Assembly: GCA_948099385.1 (NCBI GenBank) | Contig: CANUEZ040000182.1 | Span: 20,275,501-20,339,500 of the forward strand | From: Fasciola hepatica | Taxonomy: Eukaryota > Platyhelminthes > Trematoda > Plagiorchiida > Fasciolidae | DNA: 64,000 bases | Direction of reading: 5' to 3' | Shown: piece by piece, positions 23,840-34,590 of the stretch | How the letters are laid out: each line of letters begins with the position of its first letter | How positions within the stretch are numbered: the stretch's first letter is position 1 | Notes under the pieces: generated by a model | What the model saw: the letters and a program-made list of their open reading frames with translations, nothing else | What the model was told of the DNA's origin: nothing | Database searches by the model: none | Position numbers and translations under genes: made by a program

Positions 23840-25620
23840 GTGGAGCTGTTAATTCAAGATGAGGATAGCAACTGAGAGAGCGAAAAATGGTGAACCGATC
23901 CTCGTAATTCATCGTCTTCATCATTTAGCTACTTTCAACGTTCGCACACTTTGCCAAATGGAGCAACGGGCAGCCTTGACTCGGACGTTTGAAATCTTTA
24001 AAATAGATGCTCTGAGTATCCGAAACAAGCACAGAGGACCCAACTTCATTGATAACACTCCGCTCCCCAGACACAAACTCGGTTCCTCATTTCACTCTTC
24101 GCGTGTCAGGTGATTAGGTGTTTAGCGTTGTGGTCTTGCTGACTTTGGAATCGCTCCCAGCATGAAATTTGAATGTGCACTGCTCGACAGGATTGCAGTC
24201 AGAAGCCGTCTTTGTACGGTTCGGTTGGATGGTTCTGTGCATGTCAACAGAACCAGACTGAAGCGTCGATGCTTGTTCGTGGTTTGTGTGTATGCCCCAA
24301 GTGACTGTAATCCTCCTGAGGCCAAAGAGGATTTCTACCCAAAATTGTCTCAACCGTCCCGCGACTTGCGCTCCACGGACAAAATGTTTTTCGGTGAGGG
24401 TTTCAGTGCTCAATCTTGAAGCCTGAACAAGACGGAGAGGTACATAGGATGCCGATTTGACACTAGCCTATCGAGCCGGTAATTGTAACCGACTCATCCA
24501 ACTATGTTCTAACCATAAACTACTCGTAGTGAGTGCTAATTTCTAATACAGAAAATGACACCGATAAAACTTGGCGTCCTTCTACGCCTTCACACTGTCG
24601 AACTCAGATCGACCACATTGTTGTCAGATACCCCTCGACGTGGTTCAGTTCAAGATTATCGCTCATTCTGGTCCACGTCTGTACACACTGATCACGCTCT
24701 TGTCCACGCGCGTTTTAACCTAAGTCTTTTCGGTGGCTGAACCAACATCAAAACCAACTGTCATACGCAGCTGCTACTGGACGGAAACCACCGACCTAAT
24801 TTCCAAACCGAATTATCCCAGAGGTTAATACTGATATCAGATGCCCAGGAGCCAGCGTCAAAGATCGAGGGGCCTTATTTGAGGCTGTTAATGCTACCCA
24901 GATACCAAGAACCAGACACGCACAGAAATGATGGATATCTACATCCTCAGCTGTATTATTGGACGCTCGCAGATTAAATCCTTCGGATTCAGCGTATGAT
25001 GAGAAACGGAGATGCTTTCAACGACAACCTATTTTGAGTCTCAGTAATGACTTTGGGCAATGGCGGATTGCGAAGTTTAAGAAAATGGAAAAAGATGAGG
25101 TGATCGGTAACAGCTGAAACCCTTTCGGTCTAATTAGAAATACCGGTTCACGAAAATCAGGTGTTAGCTAACTGACCAGAGAGACGAACGGCTCACTGAC
25201 TCAGACTCAGGAGTTTCGTCTAGATCGCTGGATGGAGCATTTCGAGAAGCAGTTTAACTGGCCTTTTTCCTCAACAGGTGTAATGAACAACACGGTGGTT
25301 AGAGTTCTGGATACAGATACCAGTTTTCCATCAGAAGCAGAGGTTCTCCATGAAATAAGCTATCTTGGACTACATTAGGTTGCTGGACCAGATAATTTGT
25401 TCACACTGATTTTCGAAGGTGGTGGCTCATCGTTGTCACTAGATATGACTAAACTTGACTTGATATAGGTGAAGGATTAAGTTTCAAAGAGTGGGAGTCA
25501 ATCAGTGATCGTACCGTTTTATAATAAAGGTGATAGATCCTCCTGTGAAAATCAAATCGCACCTGAAATGCTTCTTGGTGTAATTGTCCACCGCTTATCT
25601 GACGCCAATATGCATTGGCA
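23840..25620 (+). mobile_element. RTE-like element, endonuclease and N-terminal RT (3' part missing)
   Basis: The endonuclease domain starts with LATFNVRTLCQMEQRAAL and continues through RSRLCTVRLDGSVHVNR and FVVCVYAPSDCNPPEA. A later block reads SVQDYRSFWSTSVHTDHALV. The linker and RT start are visible as FRLDRWMEHFEKQFNWPFS and then VAGPDNL...FEGGG and VIVPFYNKGDRSSCEN. Stops interrupt it throughout. It is the 5' half of the element whose 3' half occurs at 7110 and 13693. Confidence 0.75.
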
Positions 25621-26034
25621 GTGTCAACTTTCTAAAAGTACTTCCTACCGTGCACGCATCTCGTGATGCTTTCAGCTCTTTCGTATTTGCTGCGCATTCA
25701 GATTCATTCGGCAATCACCGTGAACTGCTCTATACTGTCCCATTAAGGAGAGGAAGATCATTAGCTTTTTCGCGAACAACTTCGTTTCATTGGTTTAAAA
25801 CGCAAGGATTATATGGAACACTGACGCTTGTATCTGGTCATCTTACAAAACGTATTGGTCCGACTGGTGCGGGTGACCATGCCATCTAATGGGCTGGTGT
25901 TGAGGCTAAAGAGCGCTTGATAGTGTTTATCTCTCATTCTATGGATCCACGCCATCGATCGACTATTCTGTCACTCGTGGTTCCGTTGTCTCAAGCCTTG
26001 AGCTCGGTACTGGACTGTCGATTGCTAACGAGAC

Positions 26035-27100
26035 TTAGCTGTCGACCGACGATGAATCAGCCCATACCCTCACACTCTCCGTCGCCACCACAATCGGAGT
26101 CGCCCGAGTGGATGAAGTCGCGCGTGTAGTAATACCGTCTTGTTCCTTCCTAATAAGCGCCTTCAAAACACCCTGTCGCTGGCCATACAGCAATACTCTC
26201 CGCTTCAGGAACCACAGATCACTGTCAACTTCCAACTTCATGGCATCAACCGCCATGCCACCTTTGATTTGGAGCATTGTAGGACTAACTTCTGGAGTCT
26301 AAGCTGATTTCCTGGAGTCTCCGCTGTTTGGAGGGTTGCTGATCAGTCCAATGCAGCTAAGACCTTCAAACCCAGGATCTACAGACTGTCTATCGCAAAA
26401 AATCGCGTTTCAGCTTGGTTGGATCAAGTCGAACACTGCTTTCCGAATGATAGACTCAGGTCCCTGTATCCATAGTGGATTGATGTTGCAAGCGGAATTG
26501 AAATTGGATAGTTTTGTGCAAAAATTGGTTAGAATCACTCGCAATTTATAATTTATATACCGGATTTGCACCATCCTTCGAACCATCAGGGGGTCGCATT
26601 CGCCACATTACATCTGGATTGGTGACACACATTGCGGGCATGGCCAGTCCTCCCACAGGAATGACATACTGCAGTGCAGGAGCGGTGGGTGGAACAGAAA
26701 TGGAATTCGCTACATGAAAAGCAGCCATTCAGTTGTGCTAGTTTGTGTTCAGTAGTCGTCTTATTGACTGGCTTCGGTTGGGATTTTTAATGTGAATTGT
26801 CCGGTTTGCTGAACCGAATCTGTTTGCAGTGCACTAGAGAATGTTCGTCTATCACTTTGAAGACATCATCAATTTCTCACACACTGACTAGGCCTCAGTG
26901 ATTGTCAGGTTTAGATTAAGCAGTAGGTTCATTTTCACCTCTGGATGGCTCGCACCGGCAATTAATCGGTCGCGCAGTTGGGTCTCCAACTGATCCCCCA
27001 AATTACTCGTCACAGGCTGCGTCTGTGGCATCAGAGTCCATTCGCGGAACTTCATGCTAGTGTAACGATATTCAACTTTGCTTATTTGTTTAATACACAT
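26035..27100 (-). mobile_element. Ty3/gypsy fragments (gag C-terminus and RT start)
   Basis: Read on the minus strand, 27100-26888 contains LETQLRDRLIAGASHPE, the characteristic QLRDRLIAG block of mag-type gypsy gag. At 26277-26035 there is WFLKRRVLLYGQRQGVLKAL followed by ITTRATSSTRATPIVV, the RT N-terminus. Protease and the catalytic RT palm are missing or unrecognisable. This relic is separate from the element at 30184-42936. Confidence 0.6.
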
Positions 27101-27400
27101 TGTTTTTAAATGAACTATTGCTGCTAAGCACGATGGCTGTTCGACCGTTGCGCGTGCTCCCTACACGCAAGTTCTCGCAATGCACGTTTATTACTTCATC
27201 TCTATTAACTGTGTTCTGCATCTCGTGGGTCGTGAGAGGCAGCGCTCTGGTTATCGTGTCGGCGTTGTGCGAGGCATGACAATGACAGTCGGTGGTCTAC
27301 GCATAGTAGAATAAAGTAACGAACGTGTGGAATAAAGAATCAGCATCGTAACGTTTAAGCGACCTTACACTAGGACCACGGACCAGCGAATGGAATTTAG

Positions 27401-27676
27401 CCCTCTCTGTCGCCTGAAAATCGACCGAAACAACGTGGCCTGGTGACAGAACCTTTTACTATTCGAATGAAACTGAAGCAACTGATCTCGGATGCGCAAG
27501 GCTTTTCATCACCGAATACGATGGGTAACCGCCTTCTGTCAAGAAGAACACCGTCTGATTCTCCTCCTTCACGTTCTTCCGTTTTCTGCACTAAAGCTCC
27601 AAACGTTCAGTCCATCCCCAGTTCTAAAAGCACCAGCAAGCAGGTTCAGCTGTTCAATACTAAGCAACTCCGTGAC
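27401..27676 (+). CDS. Possible host exon of an unknown gene
   Basis: A 276 bp open stretch (92 codons, phase 0 at both ends) runs from an acceptor (AATTTAG, with a stop just upstream in frame) to a good donor (GAC|GTAAGG). It encodes a basic, Ser/Pro-rich segment including MKLKQLISDAQGFSSP and a RRTPSDSPPSRSSVF linker. There is no transposon motif. The phase matches the candidate exon at 22859-22966, so both could belong to one + strand gene. I do not recognise the protein. Confidence 0.38.
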
Positions 27677-28689
27677 GTAAGGCCAATTTTACTATTCGTA
27701 ATACTTGGACTGATAGAACGTATTAAAGTCACACCAATCGAGGACTAAGCAAGTCGAGACAGCAGGAGGGCCAAGGCTGGGGAATCGTACGTTAATTCTA
27801 TTGCAGAATTATTTTTTCAATATGTTGCATGAAATAAATAATTAGTAAAACATGAGTCGATTAATCACTGCGAGATTTTCTTTGTTGAGGGCGATTCTGA
27901 TTGGCTGTAGCTTCTCTGCGTATGTAGCCATGAAACTGTGCTGGGCCGTGTCCCGTCGGATGCCTACTGAATCACAACACAATCGCGCCCAGCCCGTTTC
28001 CTCGTCAACCTTAACTTGTCCATCGCCTCACCAAAGATTAACAAGATCCGCTGCTGCTCGTCTCTGGTGAACTGGAGCTCGTGCAGCTGCCACACCAACA
28101 GAGAATCCCCGGAATCAATAGCGCTCATCAGTCTTTTGATAGAAAAAATCGAGTAATTTGTCCAGTCCATGAAGCGTTTTGTGTTGGAGATGCAAGAGGC
28201 TTAAAAAAGTCATAAAGTAACGTAATCCATAATGATGTCATTGGACTTAGATGCTGCATCTGTTGGTGGACTTGGTACATCAATTCTGGGTAATGACAGA
28301 TGTGTTTTCCACCCTGTGTTATAAATAATGTATATCGCTGAAGCAAGTACCTACCTGTGGCAGCAGAATCGATGGTTACCTGGTCAGCCAAGTTTTATAC
28401 CAAAGACGAGGGCTTGCTTGGCACATCTAGAGCGTGAACTACATCATGTGTTCCTCACCTAGCTCCTTGTCCTCATCTCCATCCTCGGGGGAAAAGTAAC
28501 ATGGACGCTCCTCACAAACGTTCAATAACTGTTGCTGACGAATGTTTCCAAGGCAAAGTCATGGATACAGTCCCATCACTAGATGGCAGCATGTCATTCA
28601 GATGTCGATGTAGTACGCTGGGTATACCCGAGCGAAGTTTCACTCCTTACTGCGCCAGGGTCATCAGATCATAAACGACTTTATTTTGG

Positions 28690-29225
28690 AAATGCAAATT
28701 CAGCCCTTTTGACGTGATTTTGTCGAGCAGTTACAAATACAGTTACGCGATCGGTTGATCACTTTAAATAATTGTTTCTAATTACAGACGCAGTTGCTCT
28801 TGCGCCCCCCCCCCCCCCACACGCACCTTCGGTCTTCCAAACTATTGCACGAACGGCTTCAAGACGGTGATACGGCTATTCAAGAGGAACAAACTATGTT
28901 GTATAATGCTGTCAACTTCCGGTTCATTATGTCAATAACCCCACTGATTCATGCGCGTGACAACGCCCAACATCTTCTGAACTCTTTCTCACCAGACAGA
29001 TAATCAAAGATAGAATAGTTTTTAGAATGTATTTATTGGCATGAGAAGTCTCGTTATTGAAAAATCCACTTGCATTTTCCCATCCAATAATTGTCAGTCA
29101 TGCGGCATCAAGCGCTCGTGTTCAATTTGTCGATTTCTTGATATCACATGTAACAAGTGCGGTAGTGTTGATCATACCCGGTCCGTCTGTCTGTCTGTTG
29201 TAGAGTCAGCCTTTGCGTAGCTGGC
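28690..29225 (+). mobile_element. Ty3/gypsy gag fragment with zinc knuckle
   Basis: Around 28715-28755 the translation VEQLQIQLRDRLI matches the conserved gag block. At about 29090-29210 there is a Cys-rich segment, CQSCG...CSICRFLDITCNKCG, continuing to a CX2CX4HX4C knuckle (CNKCGSVDHTRSVC). A poly-C run at 28806-28818 interrupts the frame. Confidence 0.55.
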
Positions 29226-29304
29226 AGCTCGATTTCCCCGTCATACTTATCCTCCGGTTCTCAGTCCCTTTTAATTCGCACTTAACCGGTCGAATTCACC
29301 TTGT

Positions 29305-29370
29305 TGGCTGACTGTCCTTTGAACCCCACCTTTCACGCACAAACCTCAGGTCATCCGACCACATTGCCAA
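29305..29370 (-). repeat. SINE family B fragment
   Basis: Near-identical to the 3' body of the SINE at 20105-20340 (TTGGCTGACTGTCCTTTG and TTTCACGCACAAACCTC). The tRNA head is absent. Confidence 0.6.
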
Positions 29371-30183
29371 GCTGTTCTTATCTACATTCTCCAGCGACAC
29401 TTCAACTGCTGGTTCGCCAACCTAAGGGGTCTGGGCTGAGAGCAGAAACTAGAGGCATGGAGCTTGTTAATATTCGAGCGCAGGTGTAGAGGGTTTTATC
29501 GATCTTCATGGGTTGACTACACAATTTGTGAGCTTCAACGTCGGCGCCATCACAAGGGTGCATTCATAGAGAGTACGGCTGGATCTTTCACTTGTTTTAA
29601 ATGTCTGAAAATCCCACAGAGCAGGTTGAGAACAAGAATTGTGGCGAGCAAGTTCGTTGTCAGTTACTCGTACTCATACCAATACATGACATTAAATATG
29701 ATTCAAAAAACAAGATAGGAGAATGACGATCCAAATCTGTCTCTGCACAGGTGTGTGTGCGTCTGAAATCGATCACAGTATAGAATGTCCACGTGGTTGC
29801 ACACGTGTTGGGGGGAAAAAAGTGGGCCAAGGGAGATTAAGTGCTTGCACAGATTATTTCCGGGCACACAGGGCAGGACCGCAGGGGCGAATACTCACAA
29901 CTTCAGCTGCGACTATGACGCCTATTTGACGAGTCTTGATTGCTTACTCTAATCTTTGTGAGTGCTTCGAAAATTTTTTATCAGCTCTACTGAGTGATTT
30001 GATTCAACAAGATAGGAACAGACAACATGCATTTGGATCACCATTCCCCGTTATTGTTGTGTTGATCATATTTGATGTTATATGTTGCTATGAGTAGGAA
30101 TGACTGAAGACAAGTCTGTTCGCCATGTTGTTTATTTTTGAAGGAGAGAGTCACAAGCCGCTTATTGTTCACAGTTGGAATAT
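29371..30183. other. Unannotated
   Basis: Nothing supportable. A few short open frames have no recognisable motif. Confidence 0.4.
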
Positions 30184-30364
30184 TGTGGTATTCATGATTG
30201 ACTATACAGGTGAATTTTACCATTTCTGTTGTATTCACTTAATACGATGTTGTACATACTTATGTGCAATATACAACATACTACGGTACGTCGTGTGCCA
30301 TATCCGTGTTCTGATTTTGTGGTATTCTGTGAGGGATAATACTACATTATTCCACAATATCACA
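30184..30364 (+). repeat. 5' LTR of a mag-type gypsy element
   Basis: A ~180 bp repeat is shared with 42759-42936. Both contain TTTTACCATTTCTGTTGTAT, TTGTACATACTTATGTGCAA and GGGATAATACTAC. It begins near TG and ends ATATCACA. Two bases later TGGCGTCGCGTACGG starts with TGG and is a candidate primer-binding site. The LTR pair frames gag, protease and RT in the correct order. Confidence 0.65.
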
Positions 30365-30379
30365 TTTGGCGTCGCGTAC

Positions 30380-31100
30380 GGAAATTTCATCATGCATTCA
30401 GCTAATATGAAACAGTTGGATGTAAATTTTACTTCCATAGAATGTGAGGACTATTTGGAAAGTCTTGAAATTTGGTGTCTCACTGAAAATGGATTGAGTT
30501 CTGATAATAAAACTGCATTTTCCATACACTACTTTGGCAAAGATGCACATGCATTAGTGGAAACCTTACATTTCCGGGCTCTCTGGCTAGCTCCTCCTAC
30601 GATAAACTAAAGGCGCTTCTGCCACATCATTTCAAACCCAATAATTTTACTGCAGCTGAGCGAGCCAAGTTCAATTCTCTCGTCCGCGCAGAGAAATGCT
30701 CCGTTCGTGCATTCATTCTTGAACTTCACACGCAAGCTTCGAAGAGTGATTATGGTTCATAGCCGAATGATGAACTTCGAGATTGTTCGATTGCTGGAAT
30801 GAATATACCCGAATAAAAGCAAAAGCTACTAATTCAAAGCTACCAAACACTTCCGAGCATAAAAACCATTTGCGAATAGTATCAGGGTATAAAATACATA
30901 ACCACGCCTGTGAACAATGAAGTTTTGTCCAATTAAACCAGACGCCATAAAGAAAAACGAGCAAGAATTTCGCAACGGTTCAAAATTTCGGGTGGTTACC
31001 GCACCGGTGATCTTTCTCCTAGGGGTGCGAGCAGTTCTCATGCTCCAGTGCGGAAATCTTTAGGAAAGTATGCCTTTTGTGGACGTCTGAATTCCTAATT
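30380..31100 (+). pseudogene. gag of the mag-type gypsy element, broken
   Basis: The open frame to 30610 includes CEDYLESLEIWCLTENG and HYFGKDAHALVETLHF. The next frame carries FTAAERAKFNSLVRAE and then a SFILEL...QASK-like stretch. Near 31040 there is CAFCGRLNS, the start of the gag zinc-finger region. At least two frameshifts occur. The reading is cut at about 31110-31159 by the insertion of a Penelope-like element. Confidence 0.65.
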
Positions 31101-31158
31101 TCCTTGCATTTTTTTATGTTGAGATCGGTGATATCCAGAGAGCTTGTCAACAAAATAA

Positions 31159-32433
31159 AGTGCCACAACACAAGGTGTAGACAAACACGTTTTCGGTGAT
31201 TTCATTCTCAAGCCATTACAATCACAGTTATATGTTAAGAAAAAATCGTAGAAAGCTAATTGGGAGAGTTCTAATTGTCTCATTCAGTGTTTAGAATCGG
31301 ATGGATTAGCCAGCATGCGGATGAGTCAACTTTGACCATATAACACCACAAGTGGACTTGAATTGGTAGATAATCATAGATGAGGTCAATAGAGGTAGTC
31401 TATCTTTGTTCTGACATCGAATTGGAGGTTTTGTCGCGAACACACATCTGATTCTGGCGACGTTGAACGTAGATCTTACTGTGGCACACAGAATTCTACT
31501 GGCTCTCTCAGTCGCGAGATTCCCCTTGAATGTGAGTCTGATGAGCAGCCTTTTCTTTTCGGCCCTCGGTATTCTCACTGGTTGTGTCCGTTCGGTCCAG
31601 TTTCGATCTTTGAACTTCTCCGGATATCCGTTGTTTAACAATGTATTTCTTATGAAAGACAATTCTTCCTGTATAGTATCTACGGTGCAGATTTGCCTCG
31701 CTCCATACAGAAGACATCGTATCAGATTGCTTTTGTACCCAAGTGGCACAAAACTATGAAAGTTCGTGTACTGGCCGTTCCAATTCGCTTTCCGGTACAA
31801 CGTTCTCTGAATTGAACCATCAGAATGTCTGGTTAGGCAAAAGCCAGCAGTGGCAGACAGTTTTCTTCCTCGGTTTCCACCGCGAACTTTATTGTCGGGT
31901 GCGTAGTGTTAAATTCATGTAAAATAACTTCAAGGCCCAGTTTTTCATCAATCACACAAAATATGTCACCCATATACCGATAGTAGCGGTCGAATCGATT
32001 TATGGCTGTACGTAATGTCTGTCTGTTTCGTTAAGCCATGAAGATATCCACAAGAAGTGGTCCCAAGGGTGAACCCAAGGAGACCCCAATTAACATTCGC
32101 CTTTTGAGGCCAGAACTATGCGCGCAACGAAAGTAGATTCAGGCACTCCAGCTACCCTGGACGACAGTTGAATACACCATAGATAAGCGTGGCTGTGACG
32201 TAAGTAGATTATCATCCGTTACGCAACCCAGTCATTTATGCAAGTGTTATATGGTCTAAGTTGACTTATGCGCATGCTGGCTAATCCATCCGATTCTAAA
32301 CACTGAATGAGACAATTAGAACTCTTCCAATTAGCTTTCTATGATTTTTTCTTAACATATAACTGTGATTGTAATGGCTTGAGAATGAAATCACCGAAAA
32401 CATGTGTTTGTCTACATCCTGTGTTGTAGCACT
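31159..32433 (-). mobile_element. Penelope-like element with inverted terminal repeats, truncated
   Basis: It is bounded by ~190 bp inverted repeats (31159-31346 and 32244-32433) that differ at only a few positions. Read on the minus strand, the RT core near 32110-31870 shows GSPLGPLLVDIFMA and YMGDIF in place of YVDDIF, so a catalytic Asp is lost. The frame 31800-31306 continues with FVPLGYKSNLIRCLLYGA, CTVDTIQEELSFIRNTLLNN and PPIRCQNKDRLP, the block just before the GIY-YIG nuclease. The nuclease is truncated at CGVIW by the terminal repeat. It inserted inside the gag region of the mag-type element. Confidence 0.75.
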
Positions 32434-32529
32434 TCACTTTAATGAGCTTATTTCACGATATAACGTAAAGTGGATCGCATGGCCATTTACCCAGATTTAC
32501 TTGAAGATGAACTTTCATCCCTTTCTTAA

Positions 32530-33012
32530 GATGTTGTCCGCAACCCTTTATCTCAGTGCTCATAATTTATTTACTCCAGACGGTAATTATCATAAAATAA
32601 TTTTTGGCACCGGCAGTACCGAGTCTATTATTTCAAATTCTCATCTCGAATCTTCTTCCCGTGACGCTTACATTCAGCTTACTGATATCACGATCCAAGG
32701 TATTACTGGTCATTCATTGCCATTTTTAATTTTTTGTTTTATTCTGCTTCACGTTCCGAACTCTTCTCCCGTTCCGTGTGAAATGTCCATTTTTGATTTC
32801 GGTCCGTTTGTCTTGAGTCTACAAATTCTTCGTCAATTATATGTGAATATTTCGTTGTCTAGCACTGAGGGTAATATGTGTCGCCTTCGACAGCTTATTC
32901 TTAAATGCACCGAGGTTGCTGGTGGGATGCATATATCACCTAATAAGCTGGAAATGTCTGAGGACCGGATATTTATCAAATGGCACACCATCTCAGCCAG
33001 CACAAGTAGGGT
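32530..33012 (+). pseudogene. Aspartic protease region of the mag-type gypsy element
   Basis: GTGSTESIISNSHLESSSRD corresponds to the retropepsin active site, with DTG mutated to GTG, so the catalytic Asp is lost. IQGITGHSL and LGLQTL-like (LSLQILRQL) segments follow, then the pre-RT linker GGMHISPNKLEMSEDRIFIK. Then the frame is lost. The rest of pol continues only at 40480. Confidence 0.6.
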
Positions 33013-34590
33013 CAAAATGTGTCCAAATTTAGGGTCATTTGACCGCGTTTGACCACTTTGCCGTTTAGCCCCGCTGATTAGTTTATTTGTCGTCAGAATA
33101 AAGGTCGACGGCTATCTTGTGCACAGTTGCACGGCTAGTGTGGTCAACAACGCATCGCGGTGCGTAAAAGGTTATACTTTACGGAGAAACTGATTCAAGC
33201 TAAATAATGCTTATAAATGTCTATGGTAAATATTATGCTCATCAACTCCAGTATGTGATACTAGATAGTAGTCTAATAATAGTCAGCAAAAGTGACGTGT
33301 CTGGCAAATCTAAGTCCCATATTAGGTGAACCGTAGCTAATGGATCACTCCAACTGGAAAGGAGTGGTAAATAGTGTGTTAGCATCAGTATATGGGTTCA
33401 CTAATTATAATAAATGGCCGTCAAAGACGCTGGTTTTTCAAACTTAAATAATCCCATTTTTTATGTTATTTTCACCCTCTGTTTTCAACAATTTCCTCTC
33501 TTGCAGAAACTGCCCGATGGAGAACAATGCGAAGACGAAGGATAATAAATGGTTGCCACAATTCAGTGTACATGTTGCACCTTGCTTTTCCTAATATAAT
33601 AATCTATTTCGGAATGTGAGCTTTGGCTTGAATTAAAGTAATTGATTCTCCCAAATATGGAGTTGATGGTTAACTCTCCATCGCGGATCCCAGTTAGCAA
33701 AAGTGACGTAAAAAGTTGCGGGCTACTTGCGTGCGTACACATACGTGCACACACACAATGAGGATTGGTTGCTGTGTCAGGCAGAACCTCGGACTACCCT
33801 CTGACCCCTGAGTTGTCTACCTTGTTAATTTGCACTAGCTCACTTGTTCGAAGGACGATTTCTGAATCTTGTGAACAATCTCCGATGATTATCACTGAGG
33901 GAATATTAGTAATATGTTGATGATTTTTTTATGGAGCCATATAAGTACATATTGAACGCTAATCCCTTTTGCAAGAGCGAAGACATTCTGCTGGATGATT
34001 GGCCCATGAAATATCATGCAGTATACCTATATATCTGATTTTGGCGACTTATCTGTTATGAACAAAGTGGGAATACCTAAAATTGCTCTAAATCCACTCT
34101 TTATTTTACAGTTGAGGTTTTACCATGGGGATAGAAAAAGTGAGTTCATCTGATTTCTGTGGATTACAATTACCAAATATGGTTCGCTACTTTTCCGATG
34201 ACGACCAAAAAACTCTCAAACACACCGCGTTTTTTCACGGTATTCTTTTACGGATCGTTTAGGAGCCTCATTAGGGTCGTTTTGGTGCCGATTCTGGGGG
34301 ACTATTGTGCTGACTGGGTACATTGAAAGCAAGCAAATAGTGCACACAGTGGATAGTGGATTGCTTTATAAAAGGAACAGAGCTAATCCCGAGATGAAGA
34401 TGTACCTTAGCGGGAAATGGTTGGGTACACGTCCCACTGAGAGGTGTAGTATACGAGACAATAACAAAGAAAAGGGACAACCAAATAAACGAATCCGATT
34501 TCTATTTTCTCATTGAAAAATATAACGAATTGAACAATAAGTCAACATTCTCAACCAGAACACTTTTTTTAGTAGACATCGATAACACTA
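33013..34590. other. Sequence between protease and a Penelope-like insertion
   Basis: No recognisable coding signal. An acceptor-like CTCTTGCAG at 33498-33506 followed by a short open stretch is discussed under rejected items. Confidence 0.4.

Noticed and set aside
33507..33549. Short terminal exon with stop overlapping AATAAA after CTCTTGCAG
   Set aside because: It has only 12 codons and lies inside the interval bounded by the gypsy LTR pair, so a host exon there is unlikely without transcript evidence.
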